From: Mucidula mucida
Lineage: Eukaryota > Basidiomycota > Agaricomycetes > Agaricales > Physalacriaceae
Reading direction: 5' to 3'
NCBI GenBank assembly: GCA_015501055.1
Contig: JADNYV010000004.1
Coordinates: 62,001 to 126,000 of the forward strand
DNA length: 64,000 bases
Shown here: positions 21,287 to 32,160 of the stretch, piece after piece
How positions within the stretch are numbered: position 1 is the first letter of the stretch
How the letters are laid out: each line of letters begins with the position of its first letter
Made by a program: the position numbers and the translations under genes
The notes under the pieces: model-generated
Databases searched by the model: none
Told to the model about the DNA's origin: nothing
What the model saw: the letters and a program-made list of their open reading frames with translations, nothing else

Positions 21287-23276
21287 TTCCTCGGCTATAA
21301 TACTGTAATATCAGCAATAAAGTTTAGAGAATATTAGAATAAATGGAACGCACAGCTTCAAACAGATCCGCTGACGCGAACGCTAATGGGTACCAGATTT
21401 GTGAAAGCTACAGGCGTCCACGAGTGGGGATGAAAGACGTGACGGCACAGCCGGTGATATAGTATAAAAGTAGGATATTTGGCAACAAAAGTGTCCGCGC
21501 GCGTGCCAGATTAAATGATTGTGGTAAACCGGAGCTAAGGGAATAGAAGTGGACGCGACGTCTCAATGGTGATAGAACAGTGACGAAAGAATGTGAAGTG
21601 GCCTCTCGACCGATGCGAGTCAGGTTGGCGGTTCAAAATCCTGTTAGTCTTCGATCAGATCGAGGAATTGCCGAAAATGTTGATCATACGGATGAGAGGG
21701 TCTCTGTGCGTGGTGTAGGCGTGTTCTCTGAGACCCGTGAACACTGGCTACTGGGGGGAGGAATTCAAAAAAAGTTTGGACATGTAACTGTGACAAATGG
21801 AGACTGTGCGCAGAAGTCCCCAAGTTGAGAAAAGAAATGATCCGTGGACGTTCACGCACGCGGCAAGTTTTGTATGTCCAGGGTTCGGGAACCAGGGAAC
21901 GCCCGATAGATCTCGGGAAGCTGAACAAGGTTTGTGGGAGGTGCTTATCTCAGTCAGGAAATTTACCTGGTGACCTGGCCGCTTCCCAGGAACGCGAATG
22001 TATCACTGGAGTATCATACGATATCCACGCGTCTCCCAGAGCTAATAGGCGCTAAGAAGCACTTGAAACGCGTCAAGCGTCTTCCCTCTGCAACAGGTTC
22101 TTCCAAGGTCTGAACCTTGCGTGTCTACGGGCGACGCCACCGTCTGAAAAGGCGACTGTTGCTAGCATGATGTATAAGACAAGCTCCCTGAAAGAGATCC
22201 AAATTTCCTTATTTGGTTAACGAGTTACGAAGGTGATGATCGACCCTTGCAAGAATATTGGACTTTTGTTCGTTTCCTTGTTGTCAAAGATTCTCATCTT
22301 AACGACTAACATAGACTCACGGGCACTGCTCCGCAGGTCAAGCAAAGACTAAAACTCTTCCGTCGTTCAACAATAGGCTGGCTGCAAGTGCATGTTTTCG
22401 TCTATATTGTTCTACAGACACCGAGCGGCCGTCGGAAAAGAACTTGAGAAGCCATTCAAACGTGATACGCTGATGAGCGGGACAAGAAAAGCCCAACAGT
22501 GCTCATCCCCAACAAAGGAAGTGTGAATTTGAGAAGAAGACGAAGGCGAGGGAGTCGAGTTCAAGGCCGATTCGGGTTCAAGCTTCAAGGCCTATTGGTT
22601 TCCGTGGTGAACGGTTAAAGATATTAAAGTTGACCGCGACCAACTGCGACAACGGGGTATGGATCCATGTGCTGCTAGACGACGAGATCTTGAGGACAAA
22701 AGGCCGATTCCACGATAGTTGGGAGACTAGAGCGTCCGTCAATGATACTCGGATTCACCTCCACTCCAGTGATCATGCATCATGCTATCAGAGTCACTGC
22801 CCTTTGATGGTCAAGCCTGGAATTGTTGTTCTTGTGCAAGGCCGCGCCACGACAGGAACAAGGAACAATGCAAGGGCACTTGAGGCGCTGCTGACTTGTC
22901 AGGATCCACCAACACCTGAAAATTTTGCAGATCTGAACCGCGCAAACCGTTTCTCGAAAGCCACCATCAGACCTCCTCGATGCGTCCCCGGGTAACGCCG
23001 ACATGACCGACGTGGTTGAAAACTGTCAAAACCTGGTCGAGACAAAAAAGAAAGTACATCAAATTATACCGTATGTATACTTGCCTGCCTCATATACAAG
23101 CCCTTGGGACGATACTTACGCTCATAAAGAAAACAACAAACCAATAAAGAACGCAATGAACAAGAAGAGAAGAGACGACAACAGCCCTACCCACATAGAG
23201 CGGTTACCTTCGTACGCGCCGAAACGTCGTCGTCGATGAGGAGAAACCAGGTAGGAGCTTGAGGGTGGACTAATGT
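21287..23276. other. Two-kilobase intergenic region upstream of the homeodomain gene
   Basis: Second-largest gap in the window. Several frames of 60-120 codons occur (for example 22630-22995 on +, 21644-21928 on -) but begin without convincing ATGs and have no motif, repeats or splice logic. A long 5' leader or regulatory region for the homeodomain gene is the simplest reading. Confidence 0.45.
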
Positions 23277-24707
23277 TCAGTAGCGAGGTCTCTTTGCATC
23301 CCTCTCATCATACCCTCCTGGACCATCGCCACGCTTGAGGTCGTTGCGATACCCACCAGCTGCGGCAAATCCGCCTCCTGGCGGGGCGAAGCCGCCACCG
23401 GGAGGACCACCAAACCCGCCTTGAGGAGGAGGGCCACCAAACCCTTGGTCACCTCCAAAGCCGCCGCCGCCTTGATATCCTATGCCTCCACCACCTCGGC
23501 CACCCCTGCAAAACGAGACGGTTAGGTACCAAAAAAATGAAACGAACAGTAGCCTTACCTGAAGCCGCCACCGCCTCCGTCGTGGTCACGACCACCATAC
23601 CCTCGGTCTGGGCCACCACCGTAACCTCTATCAGGACCGCTGAACCCACGATCGGAACCGCCTCCATACCCACGATCCCCACCTCGGAAGCCGCCTCGGT
23701 CACCGAAACCACCACCACGGTCACCACCTCGGAATCCTCCACGGTCTCCAAATCCGCCGCCGCCACCGCGCCCTCCAAATCCACCGCCGCGTCCACCGCC
23801 ACGGAACCCACCGCCACGATCGCCAAATCCGCGACCACCTCCGCCTCCACCAAATCCGCCGCGGAAACCTCCACGCGACGGAACCGCTGCGACTACTGGA
23901 TCTGGCCGTTTCGGACGACCGCCAAGCCCGCCTCCTAATCGGCGAGGCTTCCAGCCACGGACGGTGCGACCGCGCTCGACGTCGACGAGTATCCGCTTGC
24001 CCATTATATGTAGGCCGTCCGATTCTTTGTAGGCAGCTAGATACAGAGTCGGCAAGAGTTAGTAGAGTTGTCAAAGCACCATACCTTTCATATCTCTTTC
24101 ACGCTCGTAAACGACGAAAGCATACCCTCGGCTGCGATTCTTTTTGTCGCGTACTATCCGTACACGTTCAATAGTTCCATAACCTTCAAATTCGCGTCGT
24201 AGGTCATTTTCGTTGGCGCTTTTATGCTGCAAAATGCATGTCAGTACGTGTATGTCGATCACGATAAAAGTACGCACTAAACGTGATATGAACAGCGTTT
24301 TGTAGGGATCACCAACGGCTTCCGGGTCATCCGCAGGCTTATCTGTGAACGTACAACGTGAGTTCTGCCTAGCCACAATGGGAAATCAGCTCACAAGTTT
24401 CTTTAGCAATTTTGTATTCCTCCTCCTTCCGTTTCTTCCTGTCTTCGCGCCGCATTTCTCGCTTAATTTCCTCAGCATGCGTGAATACTGGTTCCTCGCC
24501 TTCCTCCATGGGCTCCCCGTTCTCGTTGGCAGCGAACAAGTCTCCCGTGGCCTTCTCCTTGATCTGTTCCAGTATAGGACCGACTCCAGTGACATTTTTA
24601 TTGCGTATCCGGTTGATATCCCTGTCCAATGGTCGCGAATACGGCAGAGGCGGCCGTGGCGCAAATAGTTTGAGCAAATTGGGCGGCAAGAGATGGGTTC
24701 CAGGCAT
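23277..24707 (-). CDS. SNP1: U1 snRNP 70-kDa protein with RGG/FGG-rich tail
   Basis: The N-terminus [20 protein letters not shown] is the U1-70K signature that wraps the U1 core. Then come a charged helix ([20 protein letters not shown]) and one RRM, with RNP2 (TLFISRL, about 24280), the [20 protein letters not shown] stretch, RNP1 (RGYAFVVY, about 24110) and [20 protein letters not shown]. The C-terminal part is a long glycine-rich tail of [13 protein letters not shown] and [12 protein letters not shown] repeats (about 23540-23890) ending in [14 protein letters not shown]1-70K binds stem-loop I of U1 snRNA and starts 5' splice-site recognition. Animal and plant proteins end in RS/RE/RD dipeptides; this one resembles an hnRNP RGG tail. 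Head to head with COX10, with 112 bp between starts. Confidence 0.93.
23540..23890 (-). repeat. RGG/FGG-coding glycine-rich repeat
   Basis: Imperfect repeats of about 8-12 codons ([14 protein letters not shown] and [12 protein letters not shown] types) within the U1-70K tail. The GC-skewed DNA opens long false frames on the other strands. Confidence 0.85.
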
Positions 24708-24819
24708 CGTGCCGTCGTCGTTGTGGTCAAAACTAAACACGAAAGCAAGCGATGCCGCAGTCAATTGAGACTCCGCTTGAAATCCGGTTTAGGTAATGAT
24801 CGTTTCTGGAAATCCCTTA

Positions 24820-26006
24820 ATGCTCCGTCCATGGCAAAGTTTGCGACGCGCCTCTTCAAGCGTCGCGAGTCCGTCGTTTTCGTCATACTTCTTTCATAAT
24901 GCGCAATGGTTGGGACAGGCGCATGTCCAGAATAGGAAACACTCACTGAGGCTTCTCGGCGATCCAGCTGTCCTTCCTAATCAGGCAGCTTTCAAGCGCA
25001 TCTCCATCGCCTCTCCATCCCAGTTGCTCGGTGTCTATGCCCAGCTATCCAAGTCACGACTTAGCATACTCATGGTGCTCTCCGCTATGGGTAGTGTAGC
25101 CGTCTCTCCCTTTCCCGTCACGGTCCCCACCCTCCTCGCCACCGCATTGGCACCGGACTGTGTTCTGCAGCTGCCAACACGTTCAACCAGCTCCAAGAAA
25201 TACCATTTGACGCACAGATGGCGCGGACGCGCAATCGGCCTCTGGTACGACGAGCAGTAACGCCTTTGCACGCTTCAGCGTTTGGCATTGTAACTGGCGT
25301 TGCGGGTCCGGTCATTCTCTGGACCATGGTCAACCCCACTACGGCGCTCCTGGGTGCGGGAAACATCTTCCTGTATGCCGGCGTATATACTTGGATGAAG
25401 CGCAAAAGCATCTGGAATACATGGGTCGGATCAGTGGTCGGCGGTATACCACCACTCATGGGCTGGACCGCGACGGGCGGTCACTTGATTCCAGCCCAGA
25501 TGCATCTTTTCTTGCCATGGGCACCTGCGTTCGACTTGTCTCTCGTCGACAATATCCTCTCTCCCTTCGCCCTGTTCATGCTTCTATATACATGGCAATT
25601 CCCTCACTTCAACTCTCTATCTTATGTTGTCCGCGGTTCGTACGCCCAAGCAGGGTATCGCATGCTTTCCGTGCTCGACGTACGCAAAAACGCGACTGTC
25701 GCGCTACGCTATGCATTCCTTATGATACCGTTGTGTTCCATAGTCTTCCCTCTCTCCGGATTGACGACATGGGCATTTGCTCTGACTTCCCTCGTTCCCA
25801 ATGGTATCTTTGCAGGCGCTACGTATCAATGGTGGAAGCACGGGGGCGAAAAACACGCACGAGCTGCGTTCCGACATAGTCTTTGGCAGCTTCCTGTGGT
25901 TCTGGGCTTGATGATGATGCACAAGAACGGTATGGATTGGACCAAGTGGCTGGGCTTGAAGAAGGAAGAACAAGTAGATTTACATCTAATGAACAGTCTT
26001 AAATAA
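24820..26006 (+). CDS. COX10: Protohaem IX farnesyltransferase
   Basis: Haem O synthase of the inner mitochondrial membrane, first step of haem A synthesis for cytochrome oxidase. The N-terminus (MLRPWQSLRRASSSVASPSF) is Arg/Ser-rich, a probable presequence. The UbiA-type core follows: LGVYAQLSKSRLSILMVLSA, the polyprenyl-PP/Mg2+ motif NTFNQLQEIPFDAQMARTRN (25175-25235), then RPLVRRAVTPLHASAFGIV, GSVVGGIPPLMGWTATGGHL and FALFMLLYTWQFPHFNSLSY. Intronless. The frame shifts by one base near 25148: TLLATAL lies in one frame and GTGLCSAAANTFNQ in the next. No GT-AG pair can explain it, and one more G in ATTGGCACC would repair it. Loss of Cox10 would abolish respiration, so a sequence error is likelier than a dead gene. 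An ATG at 24796 is an alternative start. Confidence 0.9.
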
Positions 26007-26688
26007 TTCGTGATGACCAGTTGAACTTCATTTATGGTTGACAGTCCAAATGGGAAATAAAACAAATTTCCGTGATACTCTTGTACACCACAACCCGAGG
26101 AATAAGCGCAAGTTGAAATACCGTGATACTTGGTTGATACTATTGACACCTTTCCGAGGACGATAGAAGCACTCCAACAGATGAGCCTGTATTTTTTAAT
26201 TCCCGGCAACCACAAGGCTCGGAGGCAGAGATCGGACTAGAGATATTTCATGCATCTGCACCCGTCAGGAACTTGGTCTCCGAGATAGAGTGCCCAACAG
26301 CCGGGATCATGACAACATCCGACATGTCTAAGCGAACTGAGTACGACAACGAATGCTGGCATTTCTTTCCCTGAAGCCTTCAGATATCAGGTGCACGATG
26401 GATTCAATAGCTCGGGGCCAACTGAATTCAGATAGAACGGGGACCATGCAAGATGTCATGAAGATGGACAGCAAGAATAGAATCCGTTGAAGGTGAGTAA
26501 AGGATGGATGCAAGATAAGTTAGTCTGTTCAAGGTTCGCTACATGACAAGCATGAGAGTCTGAAGACAATTACGAGAGAGTGAACCCATACGTTCGGGAC
26601 GCTGAATAGAAAAGGACGAAATAATACGGTCCAAAACTTGAGAAACAAGTTGAGTTTGAGTATGCAAATTGCAGACGAAACCTACTCG
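26007..26688. other. Intergenic region between convergent genes
   Basis: Space between the COX10 stop and the ZNF830-like stop. Only short frames without motifs are seen; probably two 3' ends. Confidence 0.5.
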
Positions 26689-27467
26689 TCATGAAGCCGC
26701 CTTGTGCTTTGCTGCCTTGGCAGCCTCCCGTCTCTTCTTTATAGCATCCAGTTTGTTTTTCATCACCGTCACTTTCATATCCGCATCCTCCTGCGCTCTT
26801 TCCTCATCCAGTAATCGGTCCATAATGAGCTCCCGCTCGTCCTGCGCTTTCCGCCTCCTCAGCTCCTCCTCATCTACCGTTTCCTCAACAGCTTCTGCCT
26901 GCTCTTGTGGCGGGAAACCTTCGGGAACCTCTGGCGCCATAACAGGTTCCGCAAACACCGTAGCACTCTCATACGTCTCGTGGAAATCGGGCGCATTGAT
27001 CACTTCACGCTGGAACCGTGTCCATTCATCGTCAAGCACCGCGGCGCATTTTGAGGTGGGTCTGGTGGAGACGCGTCGCCTGTTTCGTCCGCCATGTCCA
27101 TGGTCGGAGCACGTGTAGGATCTGAGAAGAAATCTGCAGGGAACCCGCCCACCGCGTTCGGCTTTGCCTTTTTGGGCTCGGGTTCGCCCATCTCTTCGTC
27201 CTCATCTTCGTAGTCCTCTTCCACTGCCTTGCGTTTTCCCAAAGAGACAGCCTTTTGCTCCTCCCGAATCCTCTCTTCCTCCTTTAGCCGTGCGACGGTT
27301 GTTCGATGTGCTTTGCTGCCGAGATGGCCTTCCCAAGCAGAGCTATGTTTGACTAACGTTCCGCAGGCAGAGCAACGAAGCTGGCCCGAAGAGGAGTAAG
27401 ACGCCAAAGGGTGATTTACGCGCGCCTCTTGTCGCTTCGCCTTCAGCAGAGCCCGTACGTCCGCCAT
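26689..27467 (-). CDS. ZNF830/CCDC16-like zinc-finger protein
   Basis: Begins MADVRALLKAKRQEARVNHP with a single C2H2-type finger (LRCSACGTLVKHSSAWEGHL then SKAHR), a charged helix, an acidic patch (EEDYEDEDEEMGEPEPKKAK) and PADFFSD. The second half (LDDEWTRFQREVINAPDF, EELRRRKAQDERELIMDRLL, KNKLDAIKKRREAAKAAK) is the conserved C-terminal coiled coil of this family, reported with the spliceosome in animals and plants. The two halves lie in different frames that meet near 27050 in a CAAAATGCGCC tract. One added base joins them and no intron fits. If the shift were real the protein would stop at about 155 aa. Its promoter is the apparent source of the duplicated segment at 29725. Confidence 0.82.
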
Positions 27468-27540
27468 GAACGTTTCTTGTGAGTACTTGGCTTACCTAAC
27501 CAGTCAAGTGCGATCGCGTTATTCTTAGGGTTAGGGCTTG
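27467..27540. repeat. Direct repeat, left copy: ZNF830-like promoter with TTAGGG motif
   Basis: The sequence from acgtttcttg through ggcttac.taac to cttagggttagggcttg immediately upstream of the ZNF830-like ATG recurs at 29725-29782 with a gap of about 20 bp. The two copies bracket GH79 copy A, marking a duplicated unit of about 2.25 kb. Confidence 0.7.
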
Positions 27541-27561
27541 AACCGACCTTGTCGGTTCAAG
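27537..27561. repeat. Perfect inverted repeat, 11-bp arms, 3-nt loop
   Basis: CTTGAACCGAC, CTT, then GTCGGTTCAAG: a perfect hairpin between the divergently placed ZNF830-like promoter and the GH79-A 3' end (60 bp downstream of its stop). It is absent from the matching place at 29783. It may be a 3'-end structure, a dimeric factor site or a scar of insertion. Confidence 0.6.
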
Positions 27562-27619
27562 AATATAACAAAAGTTCGCATGATGTACAGAGACGACATG
27601 TCTGAATGGTAATTGGACA

Positions 27620-29608
27620 TTAGAACGACACTAAAACAACCTCGCTATCCTGAATATTAAAACCATTGGCCACCTGGATATCATCAACTTCCAGCTGGCC
27701 TTGTACCCTGCCATCAAGTGTTTCGTACGTCTGTCCACCCCATTTCAAGCCTGATACATCGTCTGACAGCCTATAAGTTCATTTCACTTAAGCATCTTCC
27801 ACGTATAATGCAAAGTGAACACGTACCCGATAGCCAGCCGCTTCACATGCGCCTTCGCCGGCTTGGTAGTCGAACTCCTAGAAAAATCAAGGCCAACGTG
27901 AATGACCGACCGTGTTGCATTTGAGAAATGTGCCCGTGAGTTGATGAACACAGCCCTTGCGAGTATTCCATGCTCATAGAAGGCGTAACCCGCTAAGCGC
28001 GTATTGTCTATTGAGAGCTCGACGGCTTGGGCACCGCCTGTTTTCCCAATGGCCTCCCCCGCAATCACTGCAGCATAATATTGCGGCTGTACATGGGGAG
28101 GAAGAGGTGCTGGCAATGGCGAGCCGTAGAGCGTAGAACGAGTCAACTCGACGGGTTGTATCTAGAGGGAACTCAGACAATCGTTTGATGTAGTGTTAAG
28201 TGGAGCTAACCAGATTATACTTGTACCCGACGCCTTCGTGAAAGAATAATCTGGATATTCCTAGCTGTGTTCTGTCCGATATCCGTCAATGGCGGATGGC
28301 GAGCTCTGAAGTCTAATGGACTCACGCGAACAGAGCGTAATCAAGAGTCCAAAGCGCTGCTCCAGCAGTATTACTAACGCCTGGAGCTCCCTAAAATGTT
28401 CCAGCATGAACTGCCCATACACGCGTTGAAGGAGTACTCACATGGCACGAGTAACTATTAGTTTCTCCCAAAACATACTCAAGACCCTTCGCATGCGTTG
28501 CCTCATATCCGGTCCAAATATCGACAATTACTTCGAATAGTCGCTTTCGTCATGAGATCTTGCAACAGTCCACCATTTCCAGAACAAAACGATCCTGAGT
28601 ACCGGTGCTCGGAGAAGCTTCACCCACAGTCAACCAACTCCTCGATCAGAAGTAGAAGGGAACCTACGAAGTAATGAATTGTCCAGGGCCAGAGTCGAGA
28701 ATCCCAGCGGCGTAGATCGCTTGAGGAGAGAAGTCTCCCGTAGTGTGGGACGAGCCTGCGAAGCCGCCGACCAGGAACTTGATATGCGATGTAGAGCTAA
28801 TCCCAGCCACCTGAGATACATTCGCAGCCATTTTTTCCAGCTTCGTAGAAGATCATCAGCACTTTCCTCCCATGAGATCGGGCTACTTGTTGACGTACTC
28901 AGCAGTATAGTTGACAGGACTATAGTTGCTCGGGCGCAAACCGTTATTCCTGTACAGGTCTGCTTCATTTCCCAGCTCGATGAAATCAAGAATCACGTCT
29001 GCGCTTTTCATTTCCTGGCTCTTGAAAGCTTTCACAAGTGACTGAGCCTCGCGGACGGCATTCGTTATATTGTTAGCACCCAAATTTAAGCCCCATGTAA
29101 CGCGCGTGCCTGTTCGGATCGTTGTTATTGCCTTAACACTGGGAAGGAACCATCGCGCACCTGCTGGTAGGAATTGAGCAGCCTGGTAGTACCCATCACC
29201 TACGCTGATGTTAGAGCCTCTGGGTACGGAACAGTTGATGAGGGTTCGGGAAATGTGGCATTCGAGAACTGAAAGCAACAGAGTGAGATTATATCGGGAG
29301 CTTATTCATCGTACCTGGATACTTGGATTAAATACGGTGTGGTCTTCACTGTCTGCACCAATCCTAATCTGGGGTGCCACACCCGTAAGGGCCTTCAAGT
29401 TGTCCAGAACGTTGTACGTGAACTGGTTTCGGGACGATGTGCCTGCCCATCCGTCCACCTGTCCTGCTCATGGAGAAGGAACAATGACGGCGATATGGTG
29501 GGGGCTTGGAAGGAGCAGAGAGTGATAGAGTTACAACTGCAGTCGAACGTGACTGCACGGAAGTCAACCACAAGAGAACACGCTTGGGAAGAGTTGCTGA
29601 ACTCTCAT
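27620..29608 (-). pseudogene. GH79 beta-glucuronidase, tandem copy A, several frameshifts
   Basis: Multi-exon gene of the glycoside hydrolase 79 family. Recognisable parts: acid/base segment DFIELGNEADLYRNNGL (about 28940), FLVGGFAGSSHTT and FSPQAIYAAGILDSGPG (about 28700-28780), the nucleophile region VLGETNSYSCHGAPG spanning an intron (about 28380-28480), VGYKYNL, and the C-terminal beta-sandwich PPHVQPQYYAAVIAGEAIG with RLAGYAFYEHG. Relative to copy B at least five single-base losses break the frame: near 29570, 29448, 29215, 28540 and 28525. Several of these are absent from the other genes' pattern of one shift each, so decay is plausible even allowing for assembly errors. If intact it would be secreted and act on glucuronic-acid-bearing wall glycans. 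Confidence 0.75.
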
Positions 29609-29724
29609 GGTGACCGGGGAACCAGTGGCGACTAGACTCTAGAAAGAAAGCCCTCCTGGTCATACTTATATCGAAATATGGATCCTGTGATCTCATTGTA
29701 AAGCGTAAGAAGAGCGAAGCAGGC

Positions 29725-29782
29725 ATGGACGTTTCTTGCAAGTGCTGGGCTTACATAACGAACGTCTTAGGGTTAGGGCTTG
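29725..29782. repeat. Direct repeat, right copy of the ZNF830-like promoter segment
   Basis: gacgtttcttgcaagtgctgggcttacataacg followed by cttagggttagggcttg, matching 27467-27540. It sits between GH79 copy B's tail and copy A's promoter, where no ZNF830 reading frame exists, so it looks like a carried-along fragment. Confidence 0.7.
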
Positions 29783-29889
29783 TGATCGTGGCGCTCATCT
29801 GTCAATGGTTGCATCCAATATAATCAATTCTTTATGTAGGTGATTAGAAACAGCCTGTCCCAATCGTCAGAACAAGAAACAGAAGAGAC

Positions 29890-31882
29890 TTATGAGAACG
29901 ACAGTAAGTCCGCCTCGCTATCCTGAATGTTAAATCCATCGGCTACCTGGATATCTTCAACCTGCAGCTGGCCTTCAGCTCTACCATCAGATGTCTCATA
30001 GGTCTGTCCACCCCAAGTCAATCCGGACACATCATCTGTGAGTCTGCCGGATATAATGATTCAGAGTTGTCAACATACAGCATGATTTTACAAGACACGC
30101 ACCCGATAGCCAGTCTCTTCACATGTGCCTTTGCCGGCTTTGTAGTTCCAGAAGAATCGAATCCAACATGATTAACCGAACGCGTCGCATTCGCAAAGTG
30201 CGCTTGCGAGTTGATCAACACGGCTTTCACCAGTGCCCCATGTTCGTAAAAGGCGTATCCTGCCAAACGTGGGTTGTCTATTGGAATTTCAACTGCCTGC
30301 GTGTTGCCGCTTCTCCCGACAGCCTCTCCTGCAACTACTGCAGCATAGTACTGCGGTTGCACATGGGGAGGAAGAGGCGCCGGCAGCAGGGAGCCGTCGA
30401 GAGTGGAACGGGTCAGTTCGATGGGCTGGATCTGAGAAGAACTCAGCCAACTTGTCTGACGAAGTGTTTTAGGACTGACAAGATTATATTTATAGCCAAC
30501 GCCTTCGTGAAAGAACACCCTGGATATGCCTAGTTGCTCTGTCCGATATCACTAGTCAGCGCTGAGCGGCGGGCTGTGACAACTGCCGGACTCACGCAAA
30601 AAGAGCATAGTCCAGGGCCCATAACGCTGCTCCGGCAGTGTTACTGGTTCCAGCTGCTCCCTGAAAAGTGCTTAGACCGAAATCGCTCACAGAGCAAAGG
30701 GACGCAAGTACATGGCCAGGAATGCTATTCGTTTCTCCCAAAACATACTCGAGACCCTTCGCATGCGTTGCCTCTATATCCGGTTCATAGATAGACAAGT
30801 TGCTTCGAATAGTCGCCTTCGTCATAAGATCCTGCAAAACTTCACCATTGCCAGAAAATGAAAATGACGAATAGTGGTGTCCAGAGAAACTTCACGTCCC
30901 AAATCAATAGCATCATGATCACTGAAAGGAAACTTACGAAGCGATCGACTTCCCGGGTAAAGAATCAAGAATACCAGCAGCGTATATCGCTTGAGGAGAG
31001 AAGCCTTCCGTAGTATGAGATGAACTAGAGAAGCTGCCCACTAGGAACTTGATGTGCGACGTAGGACTGATCTCAGCCACCCGAGATACATTAGTAGCCA
31101 TGTTTATCCAGCTTCCCAGAAGACCGTCAGCACTACCCTTCTTCAATGACGCCTGACTTACTCGCTAGTATAGTTGACAGGACTATAATCACTCGGCCGC
31201 AACCCGTTGTTCCTGTACACGTCCGCTTCATTTCCCAGCTCGATGAAATCAAGAATCACATCCGCAGTTTTCATTTCCTGGCTGTTAAATGCCTTCACAA
31301 GTGACTGAGCTTCGAGAACGGCATTTGTGATATTGTCAGCGCCCAGATTCAAGCCCCATGTTACATGGGTGCCTATTTGGAAAGTCATTCACTGTGACAT
31401 GTAAACGAAGAGACCATGACGCACCTGCTGGTAAGAACCGGGCAGCTTGGTAGTACGCATCGCCTACACTGATATTAAGTGCTTCCGGATACGGAAAATC
31501 AACCGTGGGATCAGGAAATGTGGCAGTCGAGAACTGAAAGCAACAAAATGAAATGAGACCAAGAGCCTATTGACCGTACCTGGACACTTGGATCGAACAC
31601 AATATGGTCTTCACTGTCTGCACCAATCCTGATTTGCGGCGGCACACCTGTAAGGCCCTTCAAGTTGTCCAGAACGTTGTACGTGAACTGGTTTCGGGAC
31701 GTTGTGCCTGCCCAATCCGTCCATCTGTCCTGCTCAATGGACAACGAGATCAGTGACGGAGATATGGTGGGCGCGTTGGAAGGAGCGGAGAGTGATATAG
31801 AAGTCCAGTAACAGTGGAGAGTGACTGCGCGGAGGTTAACAACGAAGAGAGCACGCTTGAAAAGAGTCGAAGAAGTCTCATG
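29890..31882 (-). CDS. GH79 beta-glucuronidase-like, tandem copy B, the most intact
   Basis: Secreted glycoside hydrolase family 79 candidate. The start (MRLLRLFSSVLSSLLTSAQS) is a signal peptide. Then APSNAPTISPSLISLSIEQD with RWTDWAG, the GLTGVPPQIRIGADSEDHIV block, the acid/base LDFIELGNEADVYRNN (about 31200), FSPQAIYAAGILDS, DLMTKATIRSNLSIYEPDIE, the nucleophile VLGETNSIPGH (about 30720), GTSNTAGAALWALDYALFA, VFFHEGVGYKYNL and the C-terminal domain PPHVQPQYYAAVVAGEAVGR. Both catalytic glutamates (GNE, GETN) are present. One base is missing between signal peptide and mature part near 31807 (ACTGGACTTC), a likely assembly indel. At least eight short introns. GH79 in wood fungi removes glucuronic or 4-O-methylglucuronic acid from arabinogalactan or glycan side chains; specificity cannot be read here. 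Confidence 0.8.
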
Positions 31883-32160
31883 GTGACTAGTAGGGAGTAT
31901 GCTTTCGAAACAAAGCCTTCGTCGGGATACTTAAACCGATAAATGAGCCCTGTGAACTTGTAATGAAAGCGAAGCAATGCGATTCGTGGCCATACAGAAA
32001 CGGAGCACGAGAATCGTGTTCAATAGGATTTCCACATGCAGAGAATCAGAACTTGGAGAGACTTTTCGGATTCGACACGAGTCTCGCACCGTGTAAAAAG
32101 TTGTAATTGCAGGTGACCACAACAAGGGAACATTCGCGCATGGTACAAAATGATCTTACC

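Noticed and set aside
22630..22995. 121-codon plus-strand frame in the large intergenic gap
   Set aside because: The frame lacks a usable ATG near its start, has no motif, and no splice extension gives a conserved sequence.
23449..23874. Long Ala/Val/Glu-rich frame overlapping the U1-70K tail
   Set aside because: It is a shadow of the glycine-rich repeat in another frame; its composition mirrors the GGN codon pattern.
27524..27540. Interstitial telomere as evidence of a chromosome end
   Set aside because: Only two TTAGGG-like units are present and they lie within a promoter, so it is a short motif rather than telomeric repeat.
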